Assembly (NCBI RefSeq): GCF_032362555.1
Contig: NC_083518.1
Span: 5,034,501 to 5,098,500 of the forward strand
From: Amyelois transitella
Taxonomy: Eukaryota; Arthropoda; Insecta; Lepidoptera; Pyralidae
Direction: 5' to 3'
DNA: 64,000 nt
Shown here: in pieces, positions 1-11,700 of the stretch
How positions within the stretch are numbered: position 1 is the first letter of the stretch
Layout of the letters: every line of letters starts with the position of its first letter
Made by a program: the position numbers and the translations under genes
Notes under the pieces: model-generated
The model's database searches: none
Seen by the model: the letters and a program-made list of their open reading frames with translations, nothing else
What the model was told of the DNA's origin: nothing

Positions 1-23
1 AATTCATTCCTCTCAACTCTGTC
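1..23 (-). mobile_element. 5' end of a LINE copy cut by the window edge
   Basis: The first 22-23 bases match an internal part of the LINE reverse transcriptase (positions 48242-48264) in the same orientation, then the match stops. In minus orientation this is the 5' end of another 5'-truncated copy that continues beyond the left edge. Confidence 0.7.
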
Positions 24-159
24 TTAAAATATAAAAATTAAACAATCTTAAATTTATAAAAAGGATGAGGATCTACATGTTATTACAAGACAAACTATCG
101 TGGCACTTTGAGTTACAAAGGCAACCATTTTTCTTGCAGAGACACCTTTTTAACCTTGG

Positions 160-345
160 TCGGAACAGTTTTAACTGGCTCTCTTCGGAAAAACGCGTGT
201 TGTCTAGTAAGAACTAGTTTTAACTGATATTTAATTTTGAGCATTAGTTAATTCTAGTTTTAACAAAGGCATTTAGTAAAAACTAGTTCTAACTAGGGAA
301 AACGCGTTCTAACTAAAAACTAGTTTTTACTGTAACATACCTATA
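160..345. repeat. AACTAGTT-rich repeat island
   Basis: About 185 bp holds at least five variants of a short AACTAGTTTTAAC-like motif in both orientations, plus two AAACGCG motifs. It looks like a degenerate internally repetitive element. No clean terminal repeats were found and the family is not recognised. Confidence 0.5.
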
Positions 346-689
346 TAATAGTGAAAAATCATTATAAATTCAACGGCGTAGTTCAAAAGAAAGAAAGAAA
401 GCTTAGGAACAGAGATGAAAGGCGGTTTTGATAAGGTGTGTGATTTAATTACAATAGCTTATAATACGACTGTTATAAAATGTTATTTAACACCTATGTT
501 ATTTGCCTGAACAATACGAAATCCTATCCTTTGTATGTAGGATACATATATGTATTTTGTATGTATGTAAGAACAAGGAAAATGTTTGACATGATATAGC
601 GGGCAAGGCGCATGTGAGTATGCATATTTGTGTATATGTATAGTATAAACATGATGATTCGCAACATTACCTAGTAAATTTCCCTTTTA

Positions 690-1062
690 TATCAGGTAAG
701 AACTCATAAGGGAAAGGCTAATTAAGTTGGAATTGTGCTTGTAGGCGATGGGTCAGCATACACATACATACATAAAATCACGCCCCTTTCCTGGAAGGGT
801 AGGCAGAGACTACATCTTTTCACTTGCCACGATCTCTGCACATTTCCTTCGCTTTATCCACATTCATAACTCTCTTCATGCAAGCTCGGCGGTTTCGGTT
901 ATTCCTGACCTGACTCTTTGCCAAGACGTCCTTAATTTGATCAAGATACGTTCGTCTAGGCCTTCCCAGTCCGAACTGGGAAGACCGAGACATAAACAGA
1001 GGCCAACAGTTCTCAAAACTGTTGGCTTCTGTATATGTCTACCCCGCAATTGATATAGACGT
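690..1062 (+). repeat. Short repeat R2, interrupted by a LINE fragment
   Basis: The middle of the R2 repeat (about 690-758) and its 3' end (about 1006-1062) are separated by a LINE 3' fragment, indicating a nested insertion. R2 is the roughly 260-bp interspersed repeat best seen at 19975-20236 and 40217-40492. Confidence 0.65.
759..983 (-). mobile_element. RTE-like LINE 3' fragment
   Basis: It matches the 3' coding end and tail of the full LINE (47140-47350) on the minus strand, including the TACA-repeat tail at 759-772. It ends next to a 9-bp perfect inverted repeat, CTTCCCAGT / ACTGGGAAG, at 962-983. It is broken by substitutions and non-coding. Confidence 0.85.
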
Positions 1063-1268
1063 GTTAATGTATTGTATTGTACTTATTGTTTTAACAACTT
1101 CTTCCAAAACTTTTTTTTGTTTATCTACAAAAATATAGGACAGGTAATTTGACAGTTTAACTAGCAACTATGTATGGTTTTGTTAAAAAAAATTCAGAAG
1201 TAAGGTGATCTCCGGTAAAGTGAGCACCATAGATATCGGAATTGCCGAAACAAAGAACTTTTACTTAC

Positions 1269-2964
1269 TTTATTAATCCCAATAACAAGAAGAACCCCTG
1301 AGATCATCCAAATAGTACACAGAAGCATCGTTATGGAAGAGAGAAAGACCGCTGAGTTGTCTGCCATATTGAGCTTCGCCAGAAGGGCTCTCAGCTCTTG
1401 GTGGTTTTCCTTTGGGAGGATGTAAAGGATCGATAGCACAATCAAGGTTGTGGAGGTGAGCTGCAACAAAAGACGGTAATGATTCGATGATTTTATTAAC
1501 ATTTTGTATAGCCTATTGATATTTTCAAATATCCCCATATACAAAATTGGCTGTTCCCTTTTGCTTGCGTGTGTACTTGTGTAGTGTATGTTAAGCAGAT
1601 AGGTAAATGATTTAGAATTTAGATTTGAAAGAAGTTTTGTAACACAGTGACTATGTCGCCCCCGCAAAGTTCAATGTAGGTAATTTGCGTATGAACTAAG
1701 TTCCTGGAACTGAACATAAGACAAAATAATCATTCGTGTTTACGTTTCGACCACGCTCTCATTACTGTGCTACTAAGATTACCTATTTCTTAGAATGCTC
1801 GCTAGTAACTTATATCCGTTAGCACCATGAGGCCTCGGAGATGATTTTACTTTTTGGTTAGGGCCGTGCCGTTGCCGTGTGGTTACGGGCACTATTGAAA
1901 AATACCTACTTGGGGCTACGAAAATAGGCGTTCATCTAATACAGCTTTTACTACGACTGAAACATGGATTAGGTTCCCCTGCAATGCAAAGGTTGCGGAG
2001 GATGGAAGAAATCGCTTCCTGTAAAAAGCTTACCCAATCCTGGATCATGGTCAAAAGGTGCACCTATGGCTCCTTTCCAGAGAGGCTAGGATGTTACTGG
2101 GATTAACGCGAAAAGGAAGAAGGAGAACTACAGTCCTCATTAGAAAGAAATAATAAAGTCAGCGACATACCTATCAAGTTACAAGTAAATGTAAATTGAT
2201 AATTTTGAATTTTTGTTGTTGAATTACAAGTAAAAGTAATGGCTATGGCGCGAAAATAGAGGTGAATGTGCAGTGAGTTTAGGTAGGTTGATGTGGTGTT
2301 GAATGTACAAAAAATAACTGTTCAAAAGAATGGTGCCTACCACGACTTCTATCTTATCATTGCCTTTAAAATATTTGCAACTTTTGACGTCAGAACTGTG
2401 TAAAGTGAGGTGGGTATCTATATTTCAAGATATTAGACGTTTGCTCTTTTTCAATATTAGAAATAAGCCGTTGTCGGTGACTTCGTACGAGTAAAAAAGC
2501 TATCATGCCTACAACCAGTGATGTACTTACCCAAATTAAAAGTGCCCTTAAAAATTGCATCATTCATCAAAATCCGAACAGTAGTTTTGGATATTAGCGT
2601 ATAGAACCGAACATAGTATTTAAGAACAGACAAATTGACAAGATTTTTTTTTAATCATCTAAGCAATTTGCGTTACACATATCGGTAAAATACCTAGTTA
2701 GGTAAGTATGTTATCATATACTGAATAGTTTTCAATATCAGAAATGATTCTAAAACATAAGTTCAAAAACATTGTTGATTGTTGGACTTTTAACATCATA
2801 ACACCATTTTAAAACAACATTACCTTAGGTACTCAAAGGAATAACCTATTAAAAATTGAAAATACAGTGTAAATAATGCTAATACTCACCATTGTAAAAA
2901 ACGCTACAATCAAACATTGGTTTTCGAGTTTCTTAAAAAAGTCGCACACACAATTGCAAAACAT
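1269..2964 (-). CDS. Four-TM LAPTM-like protein, gene F (5' two exons only)
   Basis: A minus-strand member of the four-TM family. The clear part is an exon at 1269-1460 (64 codons) with acceptor CAG and donor GTAAGT. It carries a hydrophobic segment, a polar loop with acidic and basic residues, a second hydrophobic stretch, and ends in an Asn-Lys just before the intron, as the second exons of genes A-E end in His-Lys, His-Arg or His-Thr. A phase-0 candidate first exon is at 2890-2964: ATG, 25 codons, several Cys, donor GTGAGT. The third and fourth exons were not found at 1-1268, which is filled with repeats, so the gene runs past the left edge or is broken. An alternative short ATG exon near 2520-2560 could compete. 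The second exon is fairly secure; the first is an inference from phase and position. Confidence 0.55.
2003..2130 (+). repeat. Interspersed repeat R3
   Basis: A roughly 110-bp repeat with the order: TCGCTTC-TGTAAAAA, a CAATCCTGGATCATGGT block, CTCC-TTCCAGAGAG, and ACTGGGATTAACGC. Related copies occur at 32450-32565, 33118-33250, 34185-34318, 45884-45990, 50268-50405 and 51258-51350. The reading frame of 75 codons across it is not a gene. Confidence 0.7.
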
Positions 2965-5789
2965 GTTGAATAAACAAAACCACTGAATAAGATTAAAAAT
3001 TTATATTTAGTAGCAAAATCTGTTTTCTTATTATATTTTTATGATTCATAGAATTAAATACAACGATATTGTTGACACAATTAAACACACATTATTCCTG
3101 TAGCACGTCTCGATATAGAATAATCGCCTGTGAAATATATTTCTCTCCACTCCACTTGAACACGTGAAGTTTTCATACTAAACCCACAGGTCCATTTTTT
3201 TATTTTGATAATATTTCAACGCTGAAAAAATTAACGGCAAGTTATGGCACATCTCACATTCTATATCAATATACAAAAAGAAATAATACCTACGTAATTG
3301 GGAATTTAAAAGTTTAAAGTAAGTTTAAATTTCGGACACAATTTTAATAAAAACCCTAAAGCTTTTACTCCGACTTTTTGATAAGTACTTATTATGTATG
3401 AAGGTTTACATACATATCTAAATAAAAAAAGGACAATTAACCAAAAAGTGTTATTAGAACCTCAGTAGATTGTGTATTTTCAGCATTTGCTATTGTATTA
3501 ATAATGACTGTTTTACTGGCTTAGCTTACTGAAAAATTTGGAATCGTAAAGTCGACGTCAAAGAATCCTGCATGAGGATGACCTACATTAGAACCAATAA
3601 AGGGCACTATTTGATAAACCAACTACTTACCTACTCCCTTTACGAATGATTTGTAAAGTTGACGGTGACATCATCTAGATCACAGAGTCCCAAACTTATT
3701 TTGTCTACTGCCCACTTTGAGAATAAATATTTTTATAGCGCCCCCATTTTTTTAAAAACCACTATAACTTCAAATTAGTTTAATTAATTATTGTAACCTA
3801 TATATTTATATTAGTTGATGTTCACAAGTTGTTGTTGTGAGTCGAGAGCTCTTGAAGTCGTTGTTTAAGAGGCCTCCTAGCTAAGTAAAATAACAAATCA
3901 CTCCCCCCCGCCTCTACACAACGCCCCCATTTTCTTTCTGGGTCTCTTACCCTCTCTACTACTCTCTTGAGACCTGCAGCACCCACAAGGGGGCGTTATC
4001 GCCCACTTTGGGAAAGACTGATCTAGATGCTACTTGGAACACCTCATTTCTATGTTTTAGGTGATTTACTAAATATGTATAGGTATATACCATAACAAAA
4101 CAAAATCCACAGTTTTATAGGGGACGAAAGTATTTTTTTGAAATAAATTATATTAATCATAACCTGACGAGACTTCAGATGATGAATCGAAGATTTGGGC
4201 CTAAAGGACACCTATTTTTCTCACCAATTTTATTCGCAATATAAAACCTCTCTACCCCGCAAGGAATACATACGTGATAATATGTAAATGTTATAAGTAA
4301 AACCAACAAAATGATTTTTTTATTTTGAGTTATTACAACAATTCATTGTGAGGATTCATTAATCTTTGACTTGTTGTTGTCCATAGCTTATCACGATTGA
4401 TCAACTTTTATAACACAAAAAAAATCACAAACCTAAAATTTCTACTCTCTCTCCCATCATGGCGTGTTCCCAGTTTCACCATCTGCCATTATAAGATGTG
4501 TGAAATTATCTGTAAGTGTGTTCGTGTTACAGAAAACCAGGTGAAATCTTTCCTATCTTTGATTGTTAACGGGGCACATCTTTAAATAGATTTTTGGTCA
4601 CATTATCTAAAAATACATACAATGTACTCATAGACTGGTCAAAAAAATACCTCTAACATTAAATTGGACAGTAACTTAATAGAAAAACAGACGGAATTTA
4701 TGGATCCAGCCATATATCGATATCTAACAAAAAATAACAAACCTTTTTTTCATACGTAGGTACCTACTCAACTTTCATAAGAGTCTTTTTGTTTAACATA
4801 ATTTATTAATAACGTCACGCTCTACAATCGATCTCAAGTGTTATGTCAGGAAAAAATGTGTTAATGATTACCACATTCCCAATTTTTAACTTTATTGAAC
4901 TTTTAAAACTTTTGGTTTATTTACATTTCATTATTCGATTTTATGGCTACATTATATGAACAATTTGCTAGGTATTTTCTAGTTAATCTTTAGAAAACTA
5001 ATTTACGAAAAAAAGTTAATTTGAACATGCATATAAATCACGTCTCATTCCTTTGCGAGAAAGACCAAGCCAACAGACTTGAAAAAACTGAAAGCCACGG
5101 CTACATCGTAAGGGAGAAGACGTGATTACATGTACCTATATAATGGGAAATTTGAGAAAGATATTTTTTGTGAATAGTAGGTTTGTACATAACTTTAGAT
5201 AAGAAAGTTAGGATTTACTACGTAAGTACGCGTTATACCAAGATCAAGTTAATAAAAATATTAAGACTCCCTGACGTCGACTTGGCAACATGAAACTACT
5301 CGTAATTCTTCATAAACCAATTTTCGACACATCAATGGCATACTACGATGACATTTCCCTATCAATTTATTATCGAAAACATTTATCAATTACCTGAATC
5401 AGGTCAGTTGGGTGAAAAGATAAGCGTTTAGAAACATTATTTATTTACAATTAAATTAGTTGTCAAATTGATACCTACATAAATGTAATTATAGTTTTAA
5501 ATATTCCATGTTATTGTTTAAATGAGACTGACCATAGTCAAACTGCGTACAGTTTTGCGGAATAATATTATATTCCATATGAATAAACCGGCCAGCGCAG
5601 CGGTCCAAGTCACCATTTATCTTTTTTTTTTGTCCCCGTCCAATGTCACTTTCACAATACAAGATCCGAACAAGATTCATCATAAAAACATTTAGTTGTA
5701 TGCTCTTGTGACTTGTGCGCACACGCTTTTTATTAGATAATATCTGTGTTGGTTATATGTATCTTGTGTTTTGTGATGCTGTGAACAGG
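2131..5789. other. Intergenic stretch and gene F intron
   Basis: AT-rich, with no coding exon seen other than the candidate gene F first exon at 2890-2964. It holds the hAT MITE at 3681-4020 and a degenerate minus-strand R2 trace near 5036-5130. Confidence 0.6.
3673..4028. mobile_element. hAT-type MITE with 8-bp target-site duplication
   Basis: A 340-bp element (3681-4020) is flanked by perfect 8-bp direct repeats ATCTAGAT (3673-3680 and 4021-4028). Its ends form an imperfect terminal inverted repeat of the hAT style: CACAGAGTCCCAAA on the left and CAGTCTTTCCCAAA on the right, reverse-complemented. It has no transposase reading frame, so it is non-autonomous. Confidence 0.8.
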
Positions 5790-8700
5790 ATGGATAAAAT
5801 ACATTTGACTGTAAACGGAGAACATTATACGATATGTAAGTTGTTAAGTTTAATTCTTATTCATTTATTTGACTCTTCTTTCTTTTTTACTCTCATATAG
5901 AACTGGAATTGATAAAAGCCAATTTTAGTTGGCTTGTCAACAACGTTTTATATTCTGTCACTTACTAGATGTCGTAAATCTGTCAATCAATAACTAACCT
6001 ATATATCTTTGATGACGAAAAATTAATAGCTATACCTACAATGATGATTGTAAACCCCTCTTTTCCATACACATAATAAAAGTTCTAAAATAAAAAGGTA
6101 CTAGGTAGGTACCTTCTATAAAAACGTTTTAACGATTTTATCGTATCTACAAGTAGGTATCTATTGAGATAATGACATAAAACTGTACCAAATATAGTTT
6201 TGATTATATTTTTCTTTAGAATTGCCCACAATCATGATTACACGACTTCCAATTAGGTCCAATACGAGTAATAAATAGGTAGGTACGAGTAATTAACTTA
6301 TATAGATTTTATAGGCAGAAGTAAACATACCTAGCCTTATTTAAATAATGAATTTTTCAACCAGAAACAACTAGACCGATTATGATGAAATTCGGCATAG
6401 AGGTAGGATAATTTATAATTCTAAAAACTACTTTCTTTCTTATTTCATAGGTAAAGTACATAGATGCAGTCAATAGATGACTGTCACTTACAAATTATTC
6501 ATCTGACATCCTGACATCAAAAAGGATGTGAATATTTACAAAAGATTATCATTTATTACATACACACTTATTACCACGACAATATTCCTTGCGGGGTAGA
6601 CAGAGACAACAGTCTTGGAAAGACCGTAAGGCCACGTTCAGCTGTATGACCTATCGTACAAGAAGAATCCCAAATTTATAAGCCTATCCCTTTGTCGAAT
6701 TTTACCACTTTTTATTACATAATATCTAAGCCGTGTATCATAAACTTATCAGTTTCTTGATATTCTAGCTGGTGCCGAGGTGAGCCCTCGCACAACCTTA
6801 AACGACTATCTACGAGACTATCTATGTCTCCATGGCACTAAGGCTATGTGCCACGAGGGAGGCTGCGGGGCGTGCATAGTCTCAGTCTTGCAGACTCACC
6901 CCCTGACTAAGGAGAAACGAGTGTTTTCTGTCAACTCTGTAAGTTGGTGAAGGAAGTTCGTATTTAGTAATAAGTTTTTTCCAAGGTCCTCTAGTGGGAA
7001 TATCCAGAAAGAAGTGTCTTACTATTCTTACAAATCATTATCTATTTATTTAAATCCGCTCAGCGGTTTAGCCGTGAAAGCTTCACCACAGACAGACAAA
7101 AAACATCTTTTGATCGCAACCAAAATTCTAAGTCAATATACTTGTTAATCCATATCTAAATACATACAAGAAACAGACTGACTGACTTTAACGTGAGACA
7201 ACTCAAACCGCTTGGTCTAGATGCGGCCTAGGGTAGCATTAAGAAAGAATTTCCTGAAATTCCCGCAGGGACTAAACTTTACAAGATTTTTGTTCCACGC
7301 GGATACAAGGTTGGTACGAGTACCTAATTAACTTATATATAGATTTTTATAGGCAGAGGTAAACATACCTTGATTAAATAATGAAATTTTCAACCAGAAA
7401 CTACTAGACCGATTATGATGAAATTGGGCATAGAGGTAGAATAAATAAAAAAAACTATACCTACAGGATTTTTGTTCCACGCGGGCGGAACACCGAAGGC
7501 GTATCTACTGCTGTATGTAACAACAAAATGGACCTCGAAATGTTTACTCAGCAGGATATAAATAAGTTCATAATACGACGACCTCTGGAAAACTTGTTTT
7601 GAGCATTCACTTATTTTTATCCATTACTGTTCAATCACGAAAGAAAATCATAGTTTTGAGTTTTGTTAAGTTTGCTTAAAAATATTTAAATATTCCGTTA
7701 GCTGATAAAAAAAAATTAAAACGTTTTAATTTATATATATAACATAATTAGATTTAGAGATCTAATTATGTTATATCAAATTGTACTTAGTAATTTTAAG
7801 CTCTTCCATAAACGATAACTTTGTGGATTTCCTTACGAGAAGTTAATTAAAACAAGATCTATGGTTTTCCTCTTTGGTTTGATTGGTTAACAACAAGAAA
7901 TACATACATTCAATACAATATATTATTATTGTTAGTGATTCACCGCTCAAAACATTAATTATGTTGTTAAAAAGTTTGGATACCATACATATACTTAAAA
8001 ATTGATTATTTTCAAATATTCAAAACATTATAATGTATCTTAAGTTGGTGGTGGTTTACGTCAGAAAAAAATCTTTCTTCTAGTAGTAGAAAGCTACAGT
8101 TCAAAGTTTATACACGTCCATAATACTCTGTACTGAACACAAGAGAAAATTTAAATTAACCCTTTCATTAGAAATAAACTATCCTTTAGTTTCAAATTGT
8201 ACAATCCTTGTAATGATTTTCAAACCTTTAAAAAACTTCCTTGTTTCCAGTGTCTGGTCCACGTGTTATCATGCCATCAATGGGACATCACGACAATAGA
8301 AGGGGTGGGGAACAGGAAAGATGGCTACCACGCCGTGCAGAGTCGACTGGCCGCCTTCAACGGCACCCAGTGTGGGTATTGCACCCCTGGTTGGGTCATG
8401 AGTATGTATAGGTTAGTGTTCACTTCTATTTCGACTATTATTAATTGATTTATTAAAAACTTTGTTATAATTTTACCTCCTGGCGTTAATCCTGTTTACG
8501 ACCATATGATTCTGGATAAGACCCATAGTCGCCTTTTACGACATCCATGAAAAAGGGAAGGAATGCGGTCCTATTATGTTATTGAAAAGTTTAACCGCTT
8601 TTTATCCAAGCTAATTTCGTAAGTTAATTTTTTTTAAACCCATCTAAACCAATAATTAAAAATAACATGAAAGTAAATTGCAAAGGCATGTTGGTAAAAT

Positions 8701-11700
8701 GCAAGGCAATCTAATTCAGGTAACATACGGGGAATTCCCGAAATATCTACACTTTCAATATTATTTATAGTACTCGTAGAAGCATCAAATGATACAGCTA
8801 CAACCGCAATATTCAATACTTACCTAAAACTATATTTGTAAAGAATTAACATGTAGATTAGATAAGTATTCGTAAGTGGTAAGACGATGCGCGCGCTTCC
8901 GCGAATGCGTTTGTGGTTACTTCAATCGATTGAAACAGCCAGTGAAAAAATATTTGGAAACATACACATACATAGTATAATCACGTCTTCAAAAGACCAA
9001 AAGGTCACGTTAAGCCTAGCCCATCGCCGAAAAGAAGAATTCCAAGCTTATGAGCCTACCCATAAGTCGCCTTTTACGATATCCATGGGAAAGATATGGA
9101 ATAGTCCTATTTTTAAAGTTCCTGGAACCACACGGCCGGTAATTTTATAGGAACCCAGAATTAAGTTAGGTAAGGCTAAAAGGGCGGATATTTAATCCAT
9201 CGTTATTATTCTTTTATGGTAGCTTTGCAGGCGTGTCAGGAGATGAACTTGCTGGACCATACATCCAGCTCGTTCATCTCCTTGAGTCCCGTAAAGGGCT
9301 CCACAACCCCGGATTACTGAATCAATCTTCGTGTTTCTGAAAACGATTTACCGTGGTACGACCAAAGTCGTCTAAGTATCTTATCTATGTAAGGGCTAAG
9401 GATGTCTGAACGTTGCGTTGACTCTATTCCTTTATTATTAGTAATTTCAGATTAGTCATTCTATTGAATAAAGGATTTTTTTGCAATTGCGTGCAGGATG
9501 CGTTGTCCCTATTCCTGAAAGTCCAGATTTGACAGTCTGTTGATAATAGGATTTTTTCAGTTTATATTCAAACGCGAACCGGTTAAGTATGCAGCAGTTG
9601 GAGAATTCGTTTGGTAGCAACATGTGTCGATGTACCGGCTACCGGCCCATTCTGGACGCCTTTAAGAGCTTCGCCAAAGACGTCGGTAGTGACTTGAAGA
9701 AGAAAATCCAGGTGAAGCTTTGTACGCTGATTATTTTTTATAATGCTCTTTTTATCTTCTTGTAATCTTACGTATTCAGTGTTTCGCTTTTCGTGGTTAA
9801 CTATCACACGAAGTTCTAATCCACTCTTCCGCTTCTCTTTTTGGATAATTAAGGAAATTATGTAATGTATAAGTATTTCTATTCTAAGTATAATTTAATA
9901 TTGTGAAGTTGACGTTGTTGAAGAAAATGCTGCAGTGCAGTTTGTTACCGCTTCTTCTGCACTGACGCCTTGGAAGCGGCAGTAAACTTAGTTTTTAAGT
10001 AATTTATTTGACGTCAACCAATGTTGTTAAACCATACGACAATTATTAAGCGATATATAGTATCCTATAATAATATTTTTTTTTAATTTTATGCTATAAT
10101 TTTTATTCCCTAGGATGTGGAAGACCTTGACAAACTGAAATGCAACAAGAAATGTGAGAGGCGCTGCAGCGTCAGTGATGAATGGTGCCTGATTGACAGC
10201 AGTGAGGGTTCCCTGATGGAAGTCGGTGGATACACCAGTCGGTGGTACAAGGCGTTTACGATTAAAGACGTGTTTCAGGTAATCTGACTAAGGTTAAAGA
10301 TTTGAACTCACTAGGGGTTCACTAAGAGAGAACTTTACGAAATTCCCGTGGGCACGGAAAATAAAGAGATTTTTCGAAATTAACAGGAGTTAACGAATAT
10401 ACGAGTAATAAGAGCTCGATGCGATTCACAAAGTGTCAACGAAGTTGCCTCATTAGTCAACTGTAGTTGTTTTTTTAAATAGTAGGTAGTACTCGTAATT
10501 ATTTTAAATTACCTTATTACCTTATTTTATATTCTTTACACAGCATTTTGGTTACATTCAAACGGTTACATAATTCAGTTGTATAACATATGCGCATATT
10601 TTAAACGATTGTTATGTTTTGGGATAAATTTTTCATTCGTATTAAGTCTTGTTCGAATGGTTGCTTGAAAATTTTCTACCATATACCCGAAATACTACCA
10701 TGCAATAAGGATATGTTCTTCGTAATTTGCAGGTTCTCTCCAAAGAGGGAATAGACAGTTACAGGCTTATTTCTGGAAACACAGGTCAAGGTATGTACAG
10801 CTTCTATTTTTAAATTGGCTTTAAGTAATAAAAGTTAAACTTATAGGACACGCTCTTGTTAAGTCAAGTTAGGTAGTCACTTTGTCATCAACACAGTTTA
10901 AGCCAGGATTGATTATTTTTCACAAAATTTACATACCAACACAGGCAGTCGGGCACTGGTTTCATAAATTTGTTTCATAGTTTCAGAATAAAATATAGAG
11001 TACCTACACTACCTACTCTAGGAATACCTCTCTTCTACTCTCTCCTAATATACCTATATTGCATAGGTACTCATGAATGACCAAACTATTAACCAATGAT
11101 AACTGGTTTTTATTTACAATATCATGCAATACTTGTAAGCGAAAAGCGAAAACCAGGGTCAAACGGAAATACCATAAAGCCCCCATTACTCAACAATGAG
11201 TACAAAACCAACTTTGAAAAAACCCTAATAAGGATCTCATTTTTTCATTTGTTTAAGGTGTATTTCCACTCCTTCGCGAGCCTCGTATCTTCATAGATAT
11301 ATCGTCAATATCTTCCCTAAAAGACTCCTTCTCGGAAGGCAACCTAGTGCTGGGAGCCGCCATGACACTCACTGACGTCATGAATCTGTTCCTGAAATGG
11401 TCCAGTGAAAGCGAGGACTTTCTGTATTTAAAGGAGTTCTATGACCATTTGGATTTGGTCGCTCATGTGCCGGTTAGAAATGTAAGTATATAATTTAAAT
11501 ATATAGAACTCAATGACCTGAACAAGATACTTAACAGCGTTTAATAATGATTTGAATGAAGATCAAGTAAAAGAGTTGGAGTCTCCACACATCCTGGCCT
11601 CTGGCACAATCAAAAAAGAAGAAGGGTCTGTGTGCCCCTCGGGGAAAGGGGAAACTTTTATGGTCATAAATGCTAGACTCTACAGACCAAGAGATAACTA

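Noticed and set aside
748-1053. 101-codon plus-strand frame
   Set aside because: It is antisense to a LINE 3' fragment nested in an R2 repeat.
1879-2106. 75-codon plus-strand frame
   Set aside because: It runs through an R3 repeat and shows no family motif.
2500-2560. Short ATG exon with GTAAGT donor on the minus strand as first exon of gene F
   Set aside because: It codes only about 11 residues and lacks the Cys-rich start. The exon at 2890-2964 fits better in length and phase, though it is not proven.
9210-9335. Extra AOX exon between exons 3 and 4
   Set aside because: The translation does not fit. Starting exon 4 at 9561 already restores the expected residues and the Cys148/Cys150 spacing.
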